Shown here one piece after another: positions 9,678 through 18,421 of a stretch of DNA of 48,886 nt. The stretch spans positions 1 to 48,886 of the forward strand of contig CAYQLY010000015.1 of assembly GCA_964418605.1 (NCBI GenBank), read 5' to 3'. The DNA is from CAYQLY01 sp964418605 (lineage in GTDB: Bacteria > Bacteroidota > Bacteroidia > Cytophagales > Cyclobacteriaceae). The notes below the pieces were generated by a model. The model was given only the letters and a program-made list of their open reading frames with translations, was not told the origin of the DNA and ran no database searches. Position numbers and translations under genes: made by a program. Every line of letters starts with the position of its first letter. Positions within the stretch are counted from its first letter, which is position 1.

Positions 9678-11057
9678 ATGGATAGCCTACAACGTGTACA
9701 TTTTATAGCGATAGGTGGTGCAGTTATGCATAATTTGGCTATTGCTTTAAAGAATAAAGGATATAGTATATCCGGATCAGATGATGAAATTACGAGTCCT
9801 TCATTTGAAAGATTAAAACAAAATCAACTCTTGCCTGAAAAAATGGGCTGGTTCCCTGACAAAATCACACAGCAATTGGATGCTGTTATTTTAGGCATGC
9901 ATGCTAAGGCTGATAATCCGGAGTTAAAGAAAGCGCAGGAGCTTGGCTTAAAAATATATTCATACCCTGAATATGTTTATCATCAATGTGAGGATAAACA
10001 ACGTGTTGTTATTGCTGGAAGTCATGGAAAAACAACTATTGCTGCAATGGTATTGCATGTGCTACACTATCATCACAGAAAGGTAGATTATCTTGTTGGT
10101 GCACAAGTAGAGGGGTTTGACGCTATGGTTCAATTGACAGAAGATGCTCCTCTTGTAATTATTGAAGGAGATGAATACCCTGCTTCAATTTTAGATAAAA
10201 ATCCTAAATTTATGCTTTATAAACATCATATAGGATTGATTAGTGGAATAGCGTGGGATCATATTAATGTTTACCATACATTTGATGAATATGTTAAACA
10301 GTTTGAGTTATTTGCTGATGCTACGCCAAAAGGGGGGGCATTGGTGTATATAGAAAATGATGATTTAGTTACTATTATAGGAAGAAAAGAGCGTCCTGAT
10401 GTGGCCCGTTTACCTTATAAAATTCATAAACATACGGTGCGTGATGGTAAAACGTATCTTATTACAGAATCTTCCGAGGAAGTGCTTGTTCATGTATTTG
10501 GCGATCATAACATGGAAAATATTAATGCTGCACGTTTAGTTTGTAGTAAGATAGGTATATCTCGTGATAAGTTTTATGAAGCCATCTCAGCATTTAAAGG
10601 CGCCGCCAATAGACTACAATTAGTTGGGCAAAAAAATACGACGCGTATATTTAAAGATTTTGCACATTCTCCTTCTAAACTTAAAGCCTCTACTCATGCT
10701 GTTAAAAAACAGTTTTCACAGCAAAAGTTGGTAGCGTGCATGGAGCTGCATACGTATAGTAGCTTGACTAAAGAATTTTTAAAACAATATGCTGATACGT
10801 TGAAAAGTGCAGATGAGGCTATTGTTTATTACAATCCTCATACCGTTACTATGAAAAATTTAACACCTTTCCAAGAAGAGGATATTAAAAAAGGGTTTAA
10901 TATAAATAATGTAATCATTTTTACAGATAGTCTTAAACTATATGACTATTTACTATCTCGTCAATGGAATAATGCTACTCTTCTATTGATGAGCTCTGGT
11001 AATTTTAATGGTATGGATATTTCTCAACTAAGTAAAAAAATAATAGAATCTGTTTAA
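9678..11057 (+). CDS. mpl: UDP-N-acetylmuramate:L-alanyl-gamma-D-glutamyl-meso-diaminopimelate ligase
   Basis: Murein-recycling ligase that attaches salvaged tripeptide directly to UDP-MurNAc. The 459-residue protein has the Mur ligase layout: an N-terminal nucleotide-binding domain (VHFIAIGGAVMHNLA, 7-21), the central ATP-binding loop AGSHGKTT at 113-120, a substrate region with IIEGDEYPAS, and a C-terminal domain beginning around GDHNMENINAARL. The IGGAVMHNLA start and the EGDEYPAS motif favour Mpl over MurC. It is followed by an exonuclease gene 9 bp downstream, in the same direction. Confidence 0.94.
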   Translation: MDSLQRVHFIAIGGAVMHNLAIALKNKGYSISGSDDEITSPSFERLKQNQLLPEKMGWFPDKITQQLDAVILGMHAKADNPELKKAQELGLKIYSYPEYVYHQCEDKQRVVIAGSHGKTTIAAMVLHVLHYHHRKVDYLVGAQVEGFDAMVQLTEDAPLVIIEGDEYPASILDKNPKFMLYKHHIGLISGIAWDHINVYHTFDEYVKQFELFADATPKGGALVYIENDDLVTIIGRKERPDVARLPYKIHKHTVRDGKTYLITESSEEVLVHVFGDHNMENINAARLVCSKIGISRDKFYEAISAFKGAANRLQLVGQKNTTRIFKDFAHSPSKLKASTHAVKKQFSQQKLVACMELHTYSSLTKEFLKQYADTLKSADEAIVYYNPHTVTMKNLTPFQEEDIKKGFNINNVIIFTDSLKLYDYLLSRQWNNATLLLMSSGNFNGMDISQLSKKIIESV

Positions 11058-11066
11058 ACTTGTATC

Positions 11067-11867
11067 ATGGTATTAAATCTTAGAAACCCCCTTGTATTTT
11101 TCGATTTGGAAACGACCGGTAAGAATGTAACCATCGATCGTATTGTAGAAATATCGTTAGTCAAGCTAACACCTAAAGGTGATCGTACCATTAAAACAAA
11201 ACGTATTAACCCTACTGTGCCTATTCCGAGAGAATCGAGTTTGATCCATGGCATTTATGATGAAGATGTAAAAAATGCGCCTACGTTTAAGGAGCTAGCT
11301 AGTGAATTAGCTCAGTTTTTAGAAGGCTGTGATCTGTCAGGTTTTAATGTTGTGCGATTTGATATTCCTATATTAATGGAAGAATTTTTGCGATCTGGAA
11401 TAGATTTTGATATTAAAAATCAAAAAATAGTTGATGTTCAGCGAATTTATCATTTAATGGAGCCACGTACATTGGAGGCGGCATATCAATTTTATTGTGG
11501 AAAAAAATTAGAAAATGCACACAGCGCAGAAGCGGATGTGTTAGCTACAGTTGAAGTATTGCAATCTCAGATTGAGCGGTATGAATCAAAAGTGATTACT
11601 CAAAATGGAAAAGAAGTTAACCCAATTAAAAATGATATGCAGGTGCTTCATGAGTTGAGTAATTCCAATTTAGTAGATTTTGCAGGACGAATGCTTTATA
11701 ATGATAAAGGTCAGGAGATATTTAACTTTGGAAAACATAAAGATAAATTAGTTTCTGAGGTTCTTCGCACAGAACCAACCTATTATGATTGGATGATGAA
11801 TGGCGATTTTTCATTAGATACTAAAAGAAAGTTGACACAAATCAAATTAAGAGAGTTGAAAAAATAA
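11067..11867 (+). CDS. DEDDh 3'-5' exonuclease (DnaQ/ExoX-like)
   Basis: A 266-residue exonuclease. ExoI motif FFDLETTG (residues 11-18) supplies the first two acidic residues, GFNVVRFDIPIL the second motif, and HSAEADVLATVEVL the DEDDh His/Asp motif. The C-terminal segment QEIFNFGKHKDKLVSEVL plus PTYYDWMMNGDF resembles the small extra domain of exodeoxyribonuclease X-type proteins, absent from the Pol III epsilon subunit. A role in repair or nucleic-acid trimming is inferred rather than proofreading. Probably cotranscribed with mpl. Confidence 0.9.
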   Translation: MVLNLRNPLVFFDLETTGKNVTIDRIVEISLVKLTPKGDRTIKTKRINPTVPIPRESSLIHGIYDEDVKNAPTFKELASELAQFLEGCDLSGFNVVRFDIPILMEEFLRSGIDFDIKNQKIVDVQRIYHLMEPRTLEAAYQFYCGKKLENAHSAEADVLATVEVLQSQIERYESKVITQNGKEVNPIKNDMQVLHELSNSNLVDFAGRMLYNDKGQEIFNFGKHKDKLVSEVLRTEPTYYDWMMNGDFSLDTKRKLTQIKLRELKK

Positions 11868-11898
11868 TAACTGATATGAGCATAAAACTAGTTATTAT
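11864..11898. terminator. Possible bidirectional terminator between exonuclease gene and hutH
   Basis: ATAATAACT (11864-11872) and its exact reverse complement AGTTATTAT (11890-11898) form a 9-bp AT-rich stem with a 17-nt loop in the gap between two convergent genes. The stem is weak (little GC) and the flanking T-tracts are short, so this is tentative. Confidence 0.35.
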
Positions 11899-11901
11899 CA
11901 T

Positions 11902-13383
11902 TTAAATAATCTTATCTTGTATAAACTCTATTGATCTCTTTATATCAATATGAAGTATGCGGTCTTTGGTAAGCGCAGGTACTTGCTTTCTGAATGCTGT
12001 TATTATATTTTCTAAAAGAGGAGATGAACGTAATGGTCTTCTAAATTCCATGGCCTGACAGGCAGTAAGTAGTTCAATAGCTAATATTTTTTCCACATTT
12101 TCTATTATTTGGTATGCTTTAGTGGCAGAATTAGCCCCCATGCTTACATGGTCTTCTTGTCCATTAGAAGATACAATGGAATCAATAGAGGCGGGTGTGC
12201 AGAGTTGCTTGTTTTGACTTACAATAGATGCTGCTGTATATTGTGGAATCATCAATCCAGAATCAAGTCCTGGGTTTTTGATTAAAAACTCCGGAAGCTC
12301 TCGTGCTCCAGATATGAGTTGATATATTCTTCGCTCAGATATGTTGCCTAGTTCGGCAACAGCAATAGCTAAAAAATCTAATACAAGTGCCAGAGGTTGC
12401 CCATGAAAATTGCCTCCAGAGATAATTACATCATCATCTGGAAATGCGACCGGGTTATCTGTTACTGAATTGATTTCAGTAGTCACCACTTTTTCAACAT
12501 AGTCTATTGTATCCCAACTTGCACCATGAACTTGTGGAATACAGCGGAATGAGTAAGGATCTTGTACATGTTTTTTAGGACGCTGAATAATTTCACTTCC
12601 TTGAAGTTTCTTCCTTATTTCTTCTGCTGTTTGTTGTTGGCCTTTGTGAGGACGTGTTTGATGTAGTCTATTATCGAATGCTTCAATTCGTCCGTCAAAT
12701 GCATCAATTGAAATAGCAGCTATTGTATTAGCTAAATTAATTATTTTTTTGGCTTTTATAACACAAAAAACAGCATAAGAAGACATAAATTGAGTTCCAT
12801 TTAAAAGAGCTAATCCTTCTTTTGCTTTGAGCGAGATAGGCTTCCAATCGTATTTTTTATAAACAACAGAGGAAGGTATCTTTACATTATCTTGATAGAC
12901 TTCACCCATATCAATAAGTGGAAGACATAGATGAGCAAGTGGTGCCAAATCACCAGATGCACCTAACGAACCTTGTTCATAAACGACGGGTGTGATTTTA
13001 TGGTTAAAAAAATCAATTAATCGTTGTACTGTTTCAACTTGTACACCAGAGTTTCCATAACATAGAGACTGAACTTTTAATAAAAGCATGAGGTGTACGA
13101 TATCTATAGGTACTTCCTTGCCTATTCCACAGGCATGAGAAATCATTAGATTGACTTGCAGTTTTTCTAAATCACTAGTAGAAATATTTTTTTTGTAGAG
13201 TGATCCAAATCCAGTATTGATTCCATAAATAGGAGTATTTGTATTTTGAATTTTAGTATCTAAATATGCTCTACACTTATTTATTTTTTTTTTGGTCGCG
13301 GGAGCTAATTGTATGGATTTTTTTTGAGCTATAAGCTCTTCTATAACAGCAAGAGATAACCAGTTATCAGAGACACTATGCAT
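11902..13383 (-). CDS. hutH: Histidine ammonia-lyase
   Basis: Deaminates L-histidine to urocanate, the first step of histidine degradation. The MIO-forming Ala-Ser-Gly lies in GSLGASGDLAPLAHL, the catalytic Tyr in YGINTGFGSL. The substrate-selectivity pair is Ser-His (NLMISHACGIG), which marks histidine rather than tyrosine or phenylalanine lyases. The QEDHVSMGANSA segment is present. An in-frame TTG lies at 13392, but ATG at 13383 (MHSVSDNWLS) is the better start, giving 493 residues. No hutU, hutI or hutG gene is adjacent, so the rest of the pathway must lie elsewhere or be absent. Confidence 0.94.
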   Translation of the reverse strand: MHSVSDNWLSLAVIEELIAQKKSIQLAPATKKKINKCRAYLDTKIQNTNTPIYGINTGFGSLYKKNISTSDLEKLQVNLMISHACGIGKEVPIDIVHLMLLLKVQSLCYGNSGVQVETVQRLIDFFNHKITPVVYEQGSLGASGDLAPLAHLCLPLIDMGEVYQDNVKIPSSVVYKKYDWKPISLKAKEGLALLNGTQFMSSYAVFCVIKAKKIINLANTIAAISIDAFDGRIEAFDNRLHQTRPHKGQQQTAEEIRKKLQGSEIIQRPKKHVQDPYSFRCIPQVHGASWDTIDYVEKVVTTEINSVTDNPVAFPDDDVIISGGNFHGQPLALVLDFLAIAVAELGNISERRIYQLISGARELPEFLIKNPGLDSGLMIPQYTAASIVSQNKQLCTPASIDSIVSSNGQEDHVSMGANSATKAYQIIENVEKILAIELLTACQAMEFRRPLRSSPLLENIITAFRKQVPALTKDRILHIDIKRSIEFIQDKII

Positions 13384-13444
13384 AGTTGGCAAAATAGTAA
13401 AATTATCTGCAAAATAACTTTTTTTAAAATAGGATTGTATATTT

Positions 13445-13475
13445 TTTGGTAGATTATTTAATATTTATATCTTTG
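13445..13475 (+). promoter_or_regulatory. Bacteroidota-type promoter upstream of the peptide transporter
   Basis: TTTG at 13445-13448, a 19-bp spacer, then TATCTTTG at 13468-13475, an excellent match to TTTG-N19-TAnnTTTG. The transporter start codon is 33 bp downstream. It lies in the 125-bp divergent gap between hutH and the transporter; no matching element was found on the hutH side. Confidence 0.7.
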
Positions 13476-13508
13476 GTTCTTTAAAATTTATAGCTTTTTA
13501 GATATTTT

Positions 13509-15230
13509 ATGAATGTAACCAAGTCAAAGCACCCGTCATCTCTTTACATGTTATTTTTGGTAACCATGTGGGAACGTTTTTCTTTTTATGGAATGCGGGC
13601 CTTATTGGTTCTATATTTAGTATCAGAAAAAAGTAGGGGCGGATTAAGTTGGACATCTGAACAAGCTGGAAGTTTATATGGAACATACAATGCTTTAACC
13701 TATGTAGCTACGTTTTTAGGCGGGTATTTGGCTGATAAATACATTGGGTTTCGTCGTTCAGTATTGGTAGGTGGTATTTTGATTGCCTTAGGTCATATTT
13801 CATTATCGATTGATTCCCTTTTTAATTTTTATTTGGGTCTTATCTTAATCATTATTGGTACGGGTTCTTTTAAACCCAGTGCATCTTCTATGGTTGGAGA
13901 GTTATATGAAGATGGGAGTCCACTAAAGGATTCTGCTTATTCTATATTTTACATAGGAATTAATTTAGGAGCATTTTTAGGAGCATTGGTATGTGGTTAT
14001 TTAGGTGAGAATGTAGGCTGGCATTATGGATTTGGAGCTGCTGCTGTAGGTATGGTTGCAGGTCTTATTTTGTTTCTTTTCCGTCAACATACATTAGGCC
14101 AAATAGGGCTTAAACCTATCAAAAAGTCAGCGGAAGAGAAGCTTGCTCAAGTACCATTCACTAAGGTAGAAAAGCAGCGTATTTACGTCATTTGCTTCTT
14201 ATCCTTTTTTTCAATATTATTTTGGTTAGCATTTGAACAGGCAGGTGCATCCATGAATATTTATGCATTGAAGTACACTGATCGGTTTGTGGGAAAGACA
14301 TTGAATATTGATGAGTATAGGATTAAAGCAGATAAGCATTCAGTGAACGATTCTGTTATATTAGGTGAAGCATCCTTATGGTTGAATCAGTATAATGGAA
14401 AAGTACCTACTGATACGATTCAAGCACGTTTTTCTAAACATCCTGTTTTATTTTGGGTAAAAGAAGGAGTTTACTATTCAGGAACAAAAGAGAATTATGA
14501 GCTATTGCAGAAACGTTATCATTCAGTCGATTCATTAAAATTATATCTTTCTGATTATATAGATATAAATTCGATTAAAAAAAATAAAAAAGAACTAATA
14601 GATAAAGAATTGGCTTCTTTAAAAATTTCTTACAAACCAATTAAGGTGTCTGATCAGGATGAGTTTAAAGTTGTTGCATTGAATAAACAGCAGAGTGCTT
14701 TAATTGTTCCTGCTTCATGGTTTCAATCGGTTAATGCTTTTTTTATATTCGCGTTAGCTCCTTTGTTTTCCATGTTATGGCTATGGTTATCTAAGCGTCA
14801 TAGAAATCCTAATGCACCTATTAAATTTGTTTTAGGCTTAGTATTGCTTGCAGTCGGTTTTGTGGCACTAGTGATAGGAAGTGCGTCGATTAAGAAGGGT
14901 AGTTTAGTAGGATCTTCTCATATGATATGGTTGGTAATGGCCTACTTTTTTCATACTCTTGGCGAACTTTGTTTATCGCCTGTAGGTATGTCTTTTGTTA
15001 ATAAACTATCTCCTAAAAGAGTTTTAGGTTTAATGTTTGGCATTTGGTTTTTATCTTCTGGAATAGCGCATTATGCAGGGGGTATATTATCTGGAATGAT
15101 TGATCAGTTTGCAGAGAAATCGTCTATGGCATCATTTTTCCTATTGTTTGTGATTATTGGAGGTATATCGGCTATTTTATTAGCATTGATTTCTCCATTA
15201 TTAAAGAGATGGATGAATGGTGTCTCTTAA
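13509..15230 (+). CDS. POT-family proton-dependent oligopeptide transporter
   Basis: A 573-residue inner-membrane symporter that imports di- and tripeptides with protons. The N-terminus has the POT signature MWERFSFYGMRALLVLYLV (ExxER-like region of helix 1) and GGYLADKYIGFRRSV in the first cytosolic loop; FKPSASSMVGELYE matches the second POT signature. There are about 12-14 membrane segments, with a large soluble insert at about 255-400 between the N- and C-terminal halves, as seen in many Bacteroidota POT proteins. It has its own promoter, and the SiaC-like gene follows after 22 bp. Confidence 0.93.
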   Translation: MNVTKSKHPSSLYMLFLVTMWERFSFYGMRALLVLYLVSEKSRGGLSWTSEQAGSLYGTYNALTYVATFLGGYLADKYIGFRRSVLVGGILIALGHISLSIDSLFNFYLGLILIIIGTGSFKPSASSMVGELYEDGSPLKDSAYSIFYIGINLGAFLGALVCGYLGENVGWHYGFGAAAVGMVAGLILFLFRQHTLGQIGLKPIKKSAEEKLAQVPFTKVEKQRIYVICFLSFFSILFWLAFEQAGASMNIYALKYTDRFVGKTLNIDEYRIKADKHSVNDSVILGEASLWLNQYNGKVPTDTIQARFSKHPVLFWVKEGVYYSGTKENYELLQKRYHSVDSLKLYLSDYIDINSIKKNKKELIDKELASLKISYKPIKVSDQDEFKVVALNKQQSALIVPASWFQSVNAFFIFALAPLFSMLWLWLSKRHRNPNAPIKFVLGLVLLAVGFVALVIGSASIKKGSLVGSSHMIWLVMAYFFHTLGELCLSPVGMSFVNKLSPKRVLGLMFGIWFLSSGIAHYAGGILSGMIDQFAEKSSMASFFLLFVIIGGISAILLALISPLLKRWMNGVS

Positions 15231-15252
15231 GCTAATAATATGATAGATTTAA

Positions 15253-15633
15253 ATGGATAGTTTTTATTTAAAATCGACTTCTAAGACACCTTATGTTCAT
15301 TTTGAGGCAAAGACTGGAGAGTTGGAATTGACAGGTAGGTCTATTCCTGAGAACTCAATGGATTTTTATAAGCCTATATTAGAATGGCTAGATACTTATT
15401 TAGCGCAGAATGTTTTGCCATCAACACGTCTTCATATTCGATTAGAATATTTTAATACAAGTTCATCTAAGTGTTTATTAGAATTGTTTAAGCGCATAGA
15501 AATTCTTTCGCGAAAGAAAGTTGATGTTAAGATTTTATGGTATTATGAGCTGGCGGATGAGGATATGAAAGAACTAGGAGAAGATTTTATGGAAATTATA
15601 GAAGTTCCAGTTGAATTAATAGCTGTTGAGTAA
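15253..15633 (+). CDS. SiaC-family regulatory phosphoprotein (DUF1987)
   Basis: A 126-residue STAS-like protein of the DUF1987/SiaC family. In Pseudomonas, SiaC is reversibly phosphorylated on a threonine and activates a partner diguanylate cyclase. Here the equivalent motif is EYFNTSSSK with T69 as the likely phosphosite, preceded by the family's GRSIPENSMDFYKPILEWL. No SiaA phosphatase, SiaB kinase or GGDEF protein is adjacent, so the partner is unknown. It sits 22 bp after the POT transporter and converges on the DtxR-family gene. Confidence 0.85.
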   Translation: MDSFYLKSTSKTPYVHFEAKTGELELTGRSIPENSMDFYKPILEWLDTYLAQNVLPSTRLHIRLEYFNTSSSKCLLELFKRIEILSRKKVDVKILWYYELADEDMKELGEDFMEIIEVPVELIAVE

Positions 15634-15658
15634 TAATTTTTAGTAGTCTTTCTTTATT

Positions 15659-16333
15659 TTAGTCTAAAATAATTATTAAAATATTCTTAGAGACTTCTTT
15701 AGATAGTGTTGCATTTTTTTTGTCATCTAGTTGAATTTCTAGCGTTCCATCATATTCTATTTTGTCAATTATTTTTATCTTGGTTTTAGGGTATAAGCCT
15801 ATTTTATTAAGGTATTGTAAAAAGGCAGGGGAGTGGTCTTGAATAGAACTGACGATTCCTGTTTGGTTAACTTGTAATTCAGAAAGAAGGAGTTTGCTTT
15901 GTATTTCCATTTTTCCATCTTCACTAGGTATAAAGTTGCCCTGTGGATCTGTTGAAGGAAATCCTAAAAATTCATCAAGTCTTTTGGTTAAGAGTGGGTG
16001 TTGAATATGTTCAAATTCGTCTGATAATTCTTCCACTTCATCCCAATTTAATCGAAGCTTTTCTACCAAGAAAATTTTCCAAAGTCTATTTCGGCGAATC
16101 AATTGAGCGGCTATTTTCGCACCTGTATCAGTCATCGATACACCTTGATATTTGATGTAAGTGATCAATTTTTTGTCGCTTAATTTTTGCATCATATCTG
16201 TCACGGATGCAGGCTTGGTTTGCATGGCTTCTGCTAGCTCATTTGTGGAGACCGTTTCTTTGCTGTATTTCGATAGGGTATAGATGTTTTTTAAGTAGTC
16301 TTCCTCTGTTGATGTAAGAATTACTGTGTTCAT
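15659..16333 (-). CDS. DtxR/MntR-family metal-dependent transcriptional regulator
   Basis: A 224-residue repressor of the iron/manganese-sensing DtxR family. An N-terminal winged helix (1-70: STEEDYLKNIYTLSKY, STNELAEAMQTKPASVTDMM) is followed by the dimerisation/metal-binding domain (EELSDEFEHIQHPLLTKRLDEFLGFP) and a C-terminal FeoA/SH3-like domain (QVNQTGIVSSI..., KIIDKIEYDGTLEIQL). Four operator-like palindromes lie directly upstream (16346-16456), so autoregulation is likely. No manganese or iron transporter gene is adjacent; whether the metal is Mn or Fe cannot be decided from this sequence. Confidence 0.92.
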   Translation of the reverse strand: MNTVILTSTEEDYLKNIYTLSKYSKETVSTNELAEAMQTKPASVTDMMQKLSDKKLITYIKYQGVSMTDTGAKIAAQLIRRNRLWKIFLVEKLRLNWDEVEELSDEFEHIQHPLLTKRLDEFLGFPSTDPQGNFIPSEDGKMEIQSKLLLSELQVNQTGIVSSIQDHSPAFLQYLNKIGLYPKTKIKIIDKIEYDGTLEIQLDDKKNATLSKEVSKNILIIILD

Positions 16334-16345
16334 GTGAATTTATTA

Positions 16346-16456
16346 TTTAGACAAATCTAAAAAATAAATTAGATTAATCTAAAAATATAGAAACAAAAAT
16401 TTATATTAATAAATCTAATTTAGGTACAACTAAATTATTTTTTAGGTAAGGCTAAA
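16346..16456. promoter_or_regulatory. Cluster of four DtxR/MntR-type operator boxes
   Basis: Four inverted repeats of the form TTTAG-n6-CTAAA or close to it lie upstream of the DtxR-family gene: TTTAGACAAATCTAAA (16346-16361), ATTAGATTAATCTAAA (16368-16383, perfect over the inner 14 bases), TTTAGGTACAACTAAA (16419-16434) and TTTAGGTAAGGCTAAA (16441-16456). They resemble the TTAGG...CCTAA boxes of DtxR-family regulators. Centres are 22 bp apart within each outer pair and 51 bp apart between pairs. The last box overlaps the final codons of the glycosyltransferase gene. Function is inferred. Confidence 0.6.
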
Positions 16457-17557
16457 AAATAATTTTAATAATTTTAATTCCTCATTATTCCATAAAATTT
16501 CTTTATAATCTATTTTATTACCATAAAAGATAGTGTTTTTAATTTTATGAATAAGGGAATCAGGATTTAAGTGGTAAAAATCGATGGTAAATCCAGCGCC
16601 ATAGGCTTCAATAAGGTTATTCCAGAGTGGATTATGGTCAGGGATTAAAATAGGAATTTGGTGGTAAATATATTCATAGAATTTAGTAGGTATGCAGTTT
16701 TGAAAGCTTTTATTTAGTTGATAGGGGGTTATAGCTATGTTACAGTGCTTAATATAATCTAATATGGCTTTGTGGGGAACAGGAGAGGCTCCACCGATTA
16801 ACTGGATGTGGGGTTTTCCTTGAAGTAAAACTTTAATATTGTTAAGTATTTGATTATTAGGTGAATAACCAACTATATATAAAGTAATTTTATAATTTTT
16901 TATAAGTTCATCGGCAAGGTGAATAGCTTCTATAATTCCGTATTCTTTAGCAATGGTACCCGAATAGATGATGTTGAAAGGTTCTTTTATTTTGATGCCT
17001 CTATGAACAGGTAAGACTGTCTCATCGGGTTGGTACTTATTTTCTATAATAGTTGATTTTTTTGCTGTAAAGTGCATTTCTTTTAGGTATCCTCTTTCAG
17101 CTAGTAAATAATGGTTGATAAAAGGATGGCATATGTATTCCTTAAAACGCGTATAACAAGCTAATAACTGGCGTAGAGGGGGTGGATAGTTTTCTTGAAA
17201 CCATATATTTCGGAAATAGTTTTCTCGTATGTCGTATATAAGTCGGCCGCCAAATAAAATTTTGTATAGAGTACTAACTATCAGATTTTCATGAGTATTA
17301 GATATTACAATTTCAGGTTTTACTTTAAGTAAAAAACGTCCTATACGCCAGCTACTTGTTAATCTCGAAAGACTTAGTCGTCGAAATGAAAATAAGGGGT
17401 AAAATCGGATGGGTAGGTTTGTTATTGGAATAGCTGATTGGTATCCTACAATATGTACTTCAAATTGATTAGTTGAAGCTAATGATTTACCTATTTTTTC
17501 ATACATCCGTGGATCGTTGATAGGTTTAAGAACAGATAGTATGGCAACTTTCTTCAT
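16442..17557 (-). CDS. Glycosyltransferase, GT4-like (group 1)
   Basis: A 371-residue GT-B-fold glycosyltransferase. The N-terminal Rossmann half contains KVAILSVLKPINDPRMYEK and VKPEIVISNTHEN. The C-terminal donor-binding half contains FNIIYSGTIAKEYGIIEAI, LYIVGYSP, and a late PTKFYEYIYHQIPILI, which corresponds to the conserved E-x7-E region. Acceptor and sugar are unknown; a role in surface polysaccharide or LPS is plausible. It stands alone, with the DtxR-family gene downstream in the same direction after 108 bp of operator-rich DNA. Confidence 0.85.
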   Translation of the reverse strand: MKKVAILSVLKPINDPRMYEKIGKSLASTNQFEVHIVGYQSAIPITNLPIRFYPLFSFRRLSLSRLTSSWRIGRFLLKVKPEIVISNTHENLIVSTLYKILFGGRLIYDIRENYFRNIWFQENYPPPLRQLLACYTRFKEYICHPFINHYLLAERGYLKEMHFTAKKSTIIENKYQPDETVLPVHRGIKIKEPFNIIYSGTIAKEYGIIEAIHLADELIKNYKITLYIVGYSPNNQILNNIKVLLQGKPHIQLIGGASPVPHKAILDYIKHCNIAITPYQLNKSFQNCIPTKFYEYIYHQIPILIPDHNPLWNNLIEAYGAGFTIDFYHLNPDSLIHKIKNTIFYGNKIDYKEILWNNEELKLLKLFFSLT

Positions 17558-17591
17558 TAATAGGTTTAAAGTGTTGATGTTTTTTAGAGAA

Positions 17592-17623
17592 AATGATTAT
17601 GAGGTGTAGGTATCATAGTCATT
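17592..17623. terminator. Candidate hairpin downstream of the LutA-like gene
   Basis: AATGATTATGA (17592-17602) and TCATAGTCATT (17613-17623) pair over 11 positions with one non-Watson-Crick position. Read on the minus strand it is followed by a short T-rich stretch, so it could end transcription of the LutA-like gene. The T-tract is short; tentative. Confidence 0.3.
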
Positions 17624-17674
17624 CAAAAATACGAATAAATAGGTGAGAATACTCAGGGTTGTTAGCCCAATTAT

Positions 17675-18406
17675 TTACCATCCAGAAGCTAAGATCTCAG
17701 CGATATGTATCGTTTGTATAGGAGATTCTTTTTTGGATAGAAAAGCATCTAAATGCATCAAACAAGAATAGTCTGTTGATGTAATATAATCTGCCTCTGT
17801 TTTTGTAGCATGGGTTATTTTTTGGTCAGCCATGGCTGTAGAAATAGATTCAAATTTTACAGAGAAAGTTCCTCCAAATCCACAGCATGTTTCATTTTCT
17901 GTAAGTTCGATTAGTTCAAGCCCACGCACATTTTTTAGAAGCTTTCGTGGAGCATCATAGATACCGCATTCTCGAAGCCCGCTACAGGAGTCGTGGTAAG
18001 TAACCTTTTTTTCAAATATGGCATTTTCTATTTTATCGATTCTGAGAACATCTACTAAAAATTCCGTTAACTCATATATTTTTTTTTGGTGGGTATGGCA
18101 TTTTTCTAGAATTTCCTTGTTATCTTCAAATAGCTGGTAATAGCTATTTCGGATCATGCCTACACATGAGGCGGATGGACTTACAATATAATCGTAATTG
18201 CTAGTAAAGTCATTGAGAAATTTTTTGGCTACTGATTTTGCTTCTGGGAAGTAGCCTGCGTTAAATGCAGGTTGCCCACAACAAGTTTGTTGAGGGTTGT
18301 AATGTACATCACATCCTACTTTTTCCAATATTTTGACCATACTCCATGCAATTTCTGGTCGGATTTGGTCAACAAAACAGGGTATAAATAGCGAAACGGA
18401 TGTCAT
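17675..18406 (-). CDS. LutA/LldE-like (Fe-S)-binding oxidoreductase subunit
   Basis: A 243-residue protein with two cysteine-rich CCG domains: QQTCCGQPAFN in the N-terminal half and ENETCCGFGGTFS in the C-terminal half, plus SPSASCVGM and TYHDSCSGLRECG. This is the architecture of LutA/LldE, a subunit of the LutABC L-lactate-oxidising complex. LutB and LutC genes are not adjacent here. It lies 15 bp after the HMG-CoA lyase gene in the same direction, so the pair may be an operon. Function as lactate oxidation is therefore only a family-based inference. Confidence 0.85.
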   Translation of the reverse strand: MTSVSLFIPCFVDQIRPEIAWSMVKILEKVGCDVHYNPQQTCCGQPAFNAGYFPEAKSVAKKFLNDFTSNYDYIVSPSASCVGMIRNSYYQLFEDNKEILEKCHTHQKKIYELTEFLVDVLRIDKIENAIFEKKVTYHDSCSGLRECGIYDAPRKLLKNVRGLELIELTENETCCGFGGTFSVKFESISTAMADQKITHATKTEADYITSTDYSCLMHLDAFLSKKESPIQTIHIAEILASGW

Positions 18407-18421
18407 TTGATGAAGAAAATT

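Noticed and set aside
9678..11057. MurC (UDP-MurNAc-L-alanine ligase)
   Set aside because: The IGGAVMHNLA start and the EGDEYPAS segment fit Mpl, and no other division/cell-wall cluster genes (murG, ftsQ, ftsA) are adjacent as expected for murC.
11902..13383. Tyrosine or phenylalanine ammonia-lyase or aminomutase instead of HutH
   Set aside because: The selectivity position is Ser-His (NLMISHACG), as in histidine lyases, not His-Leu or Phe-Leu, and the QEDHVSMG motif is HutH-like.
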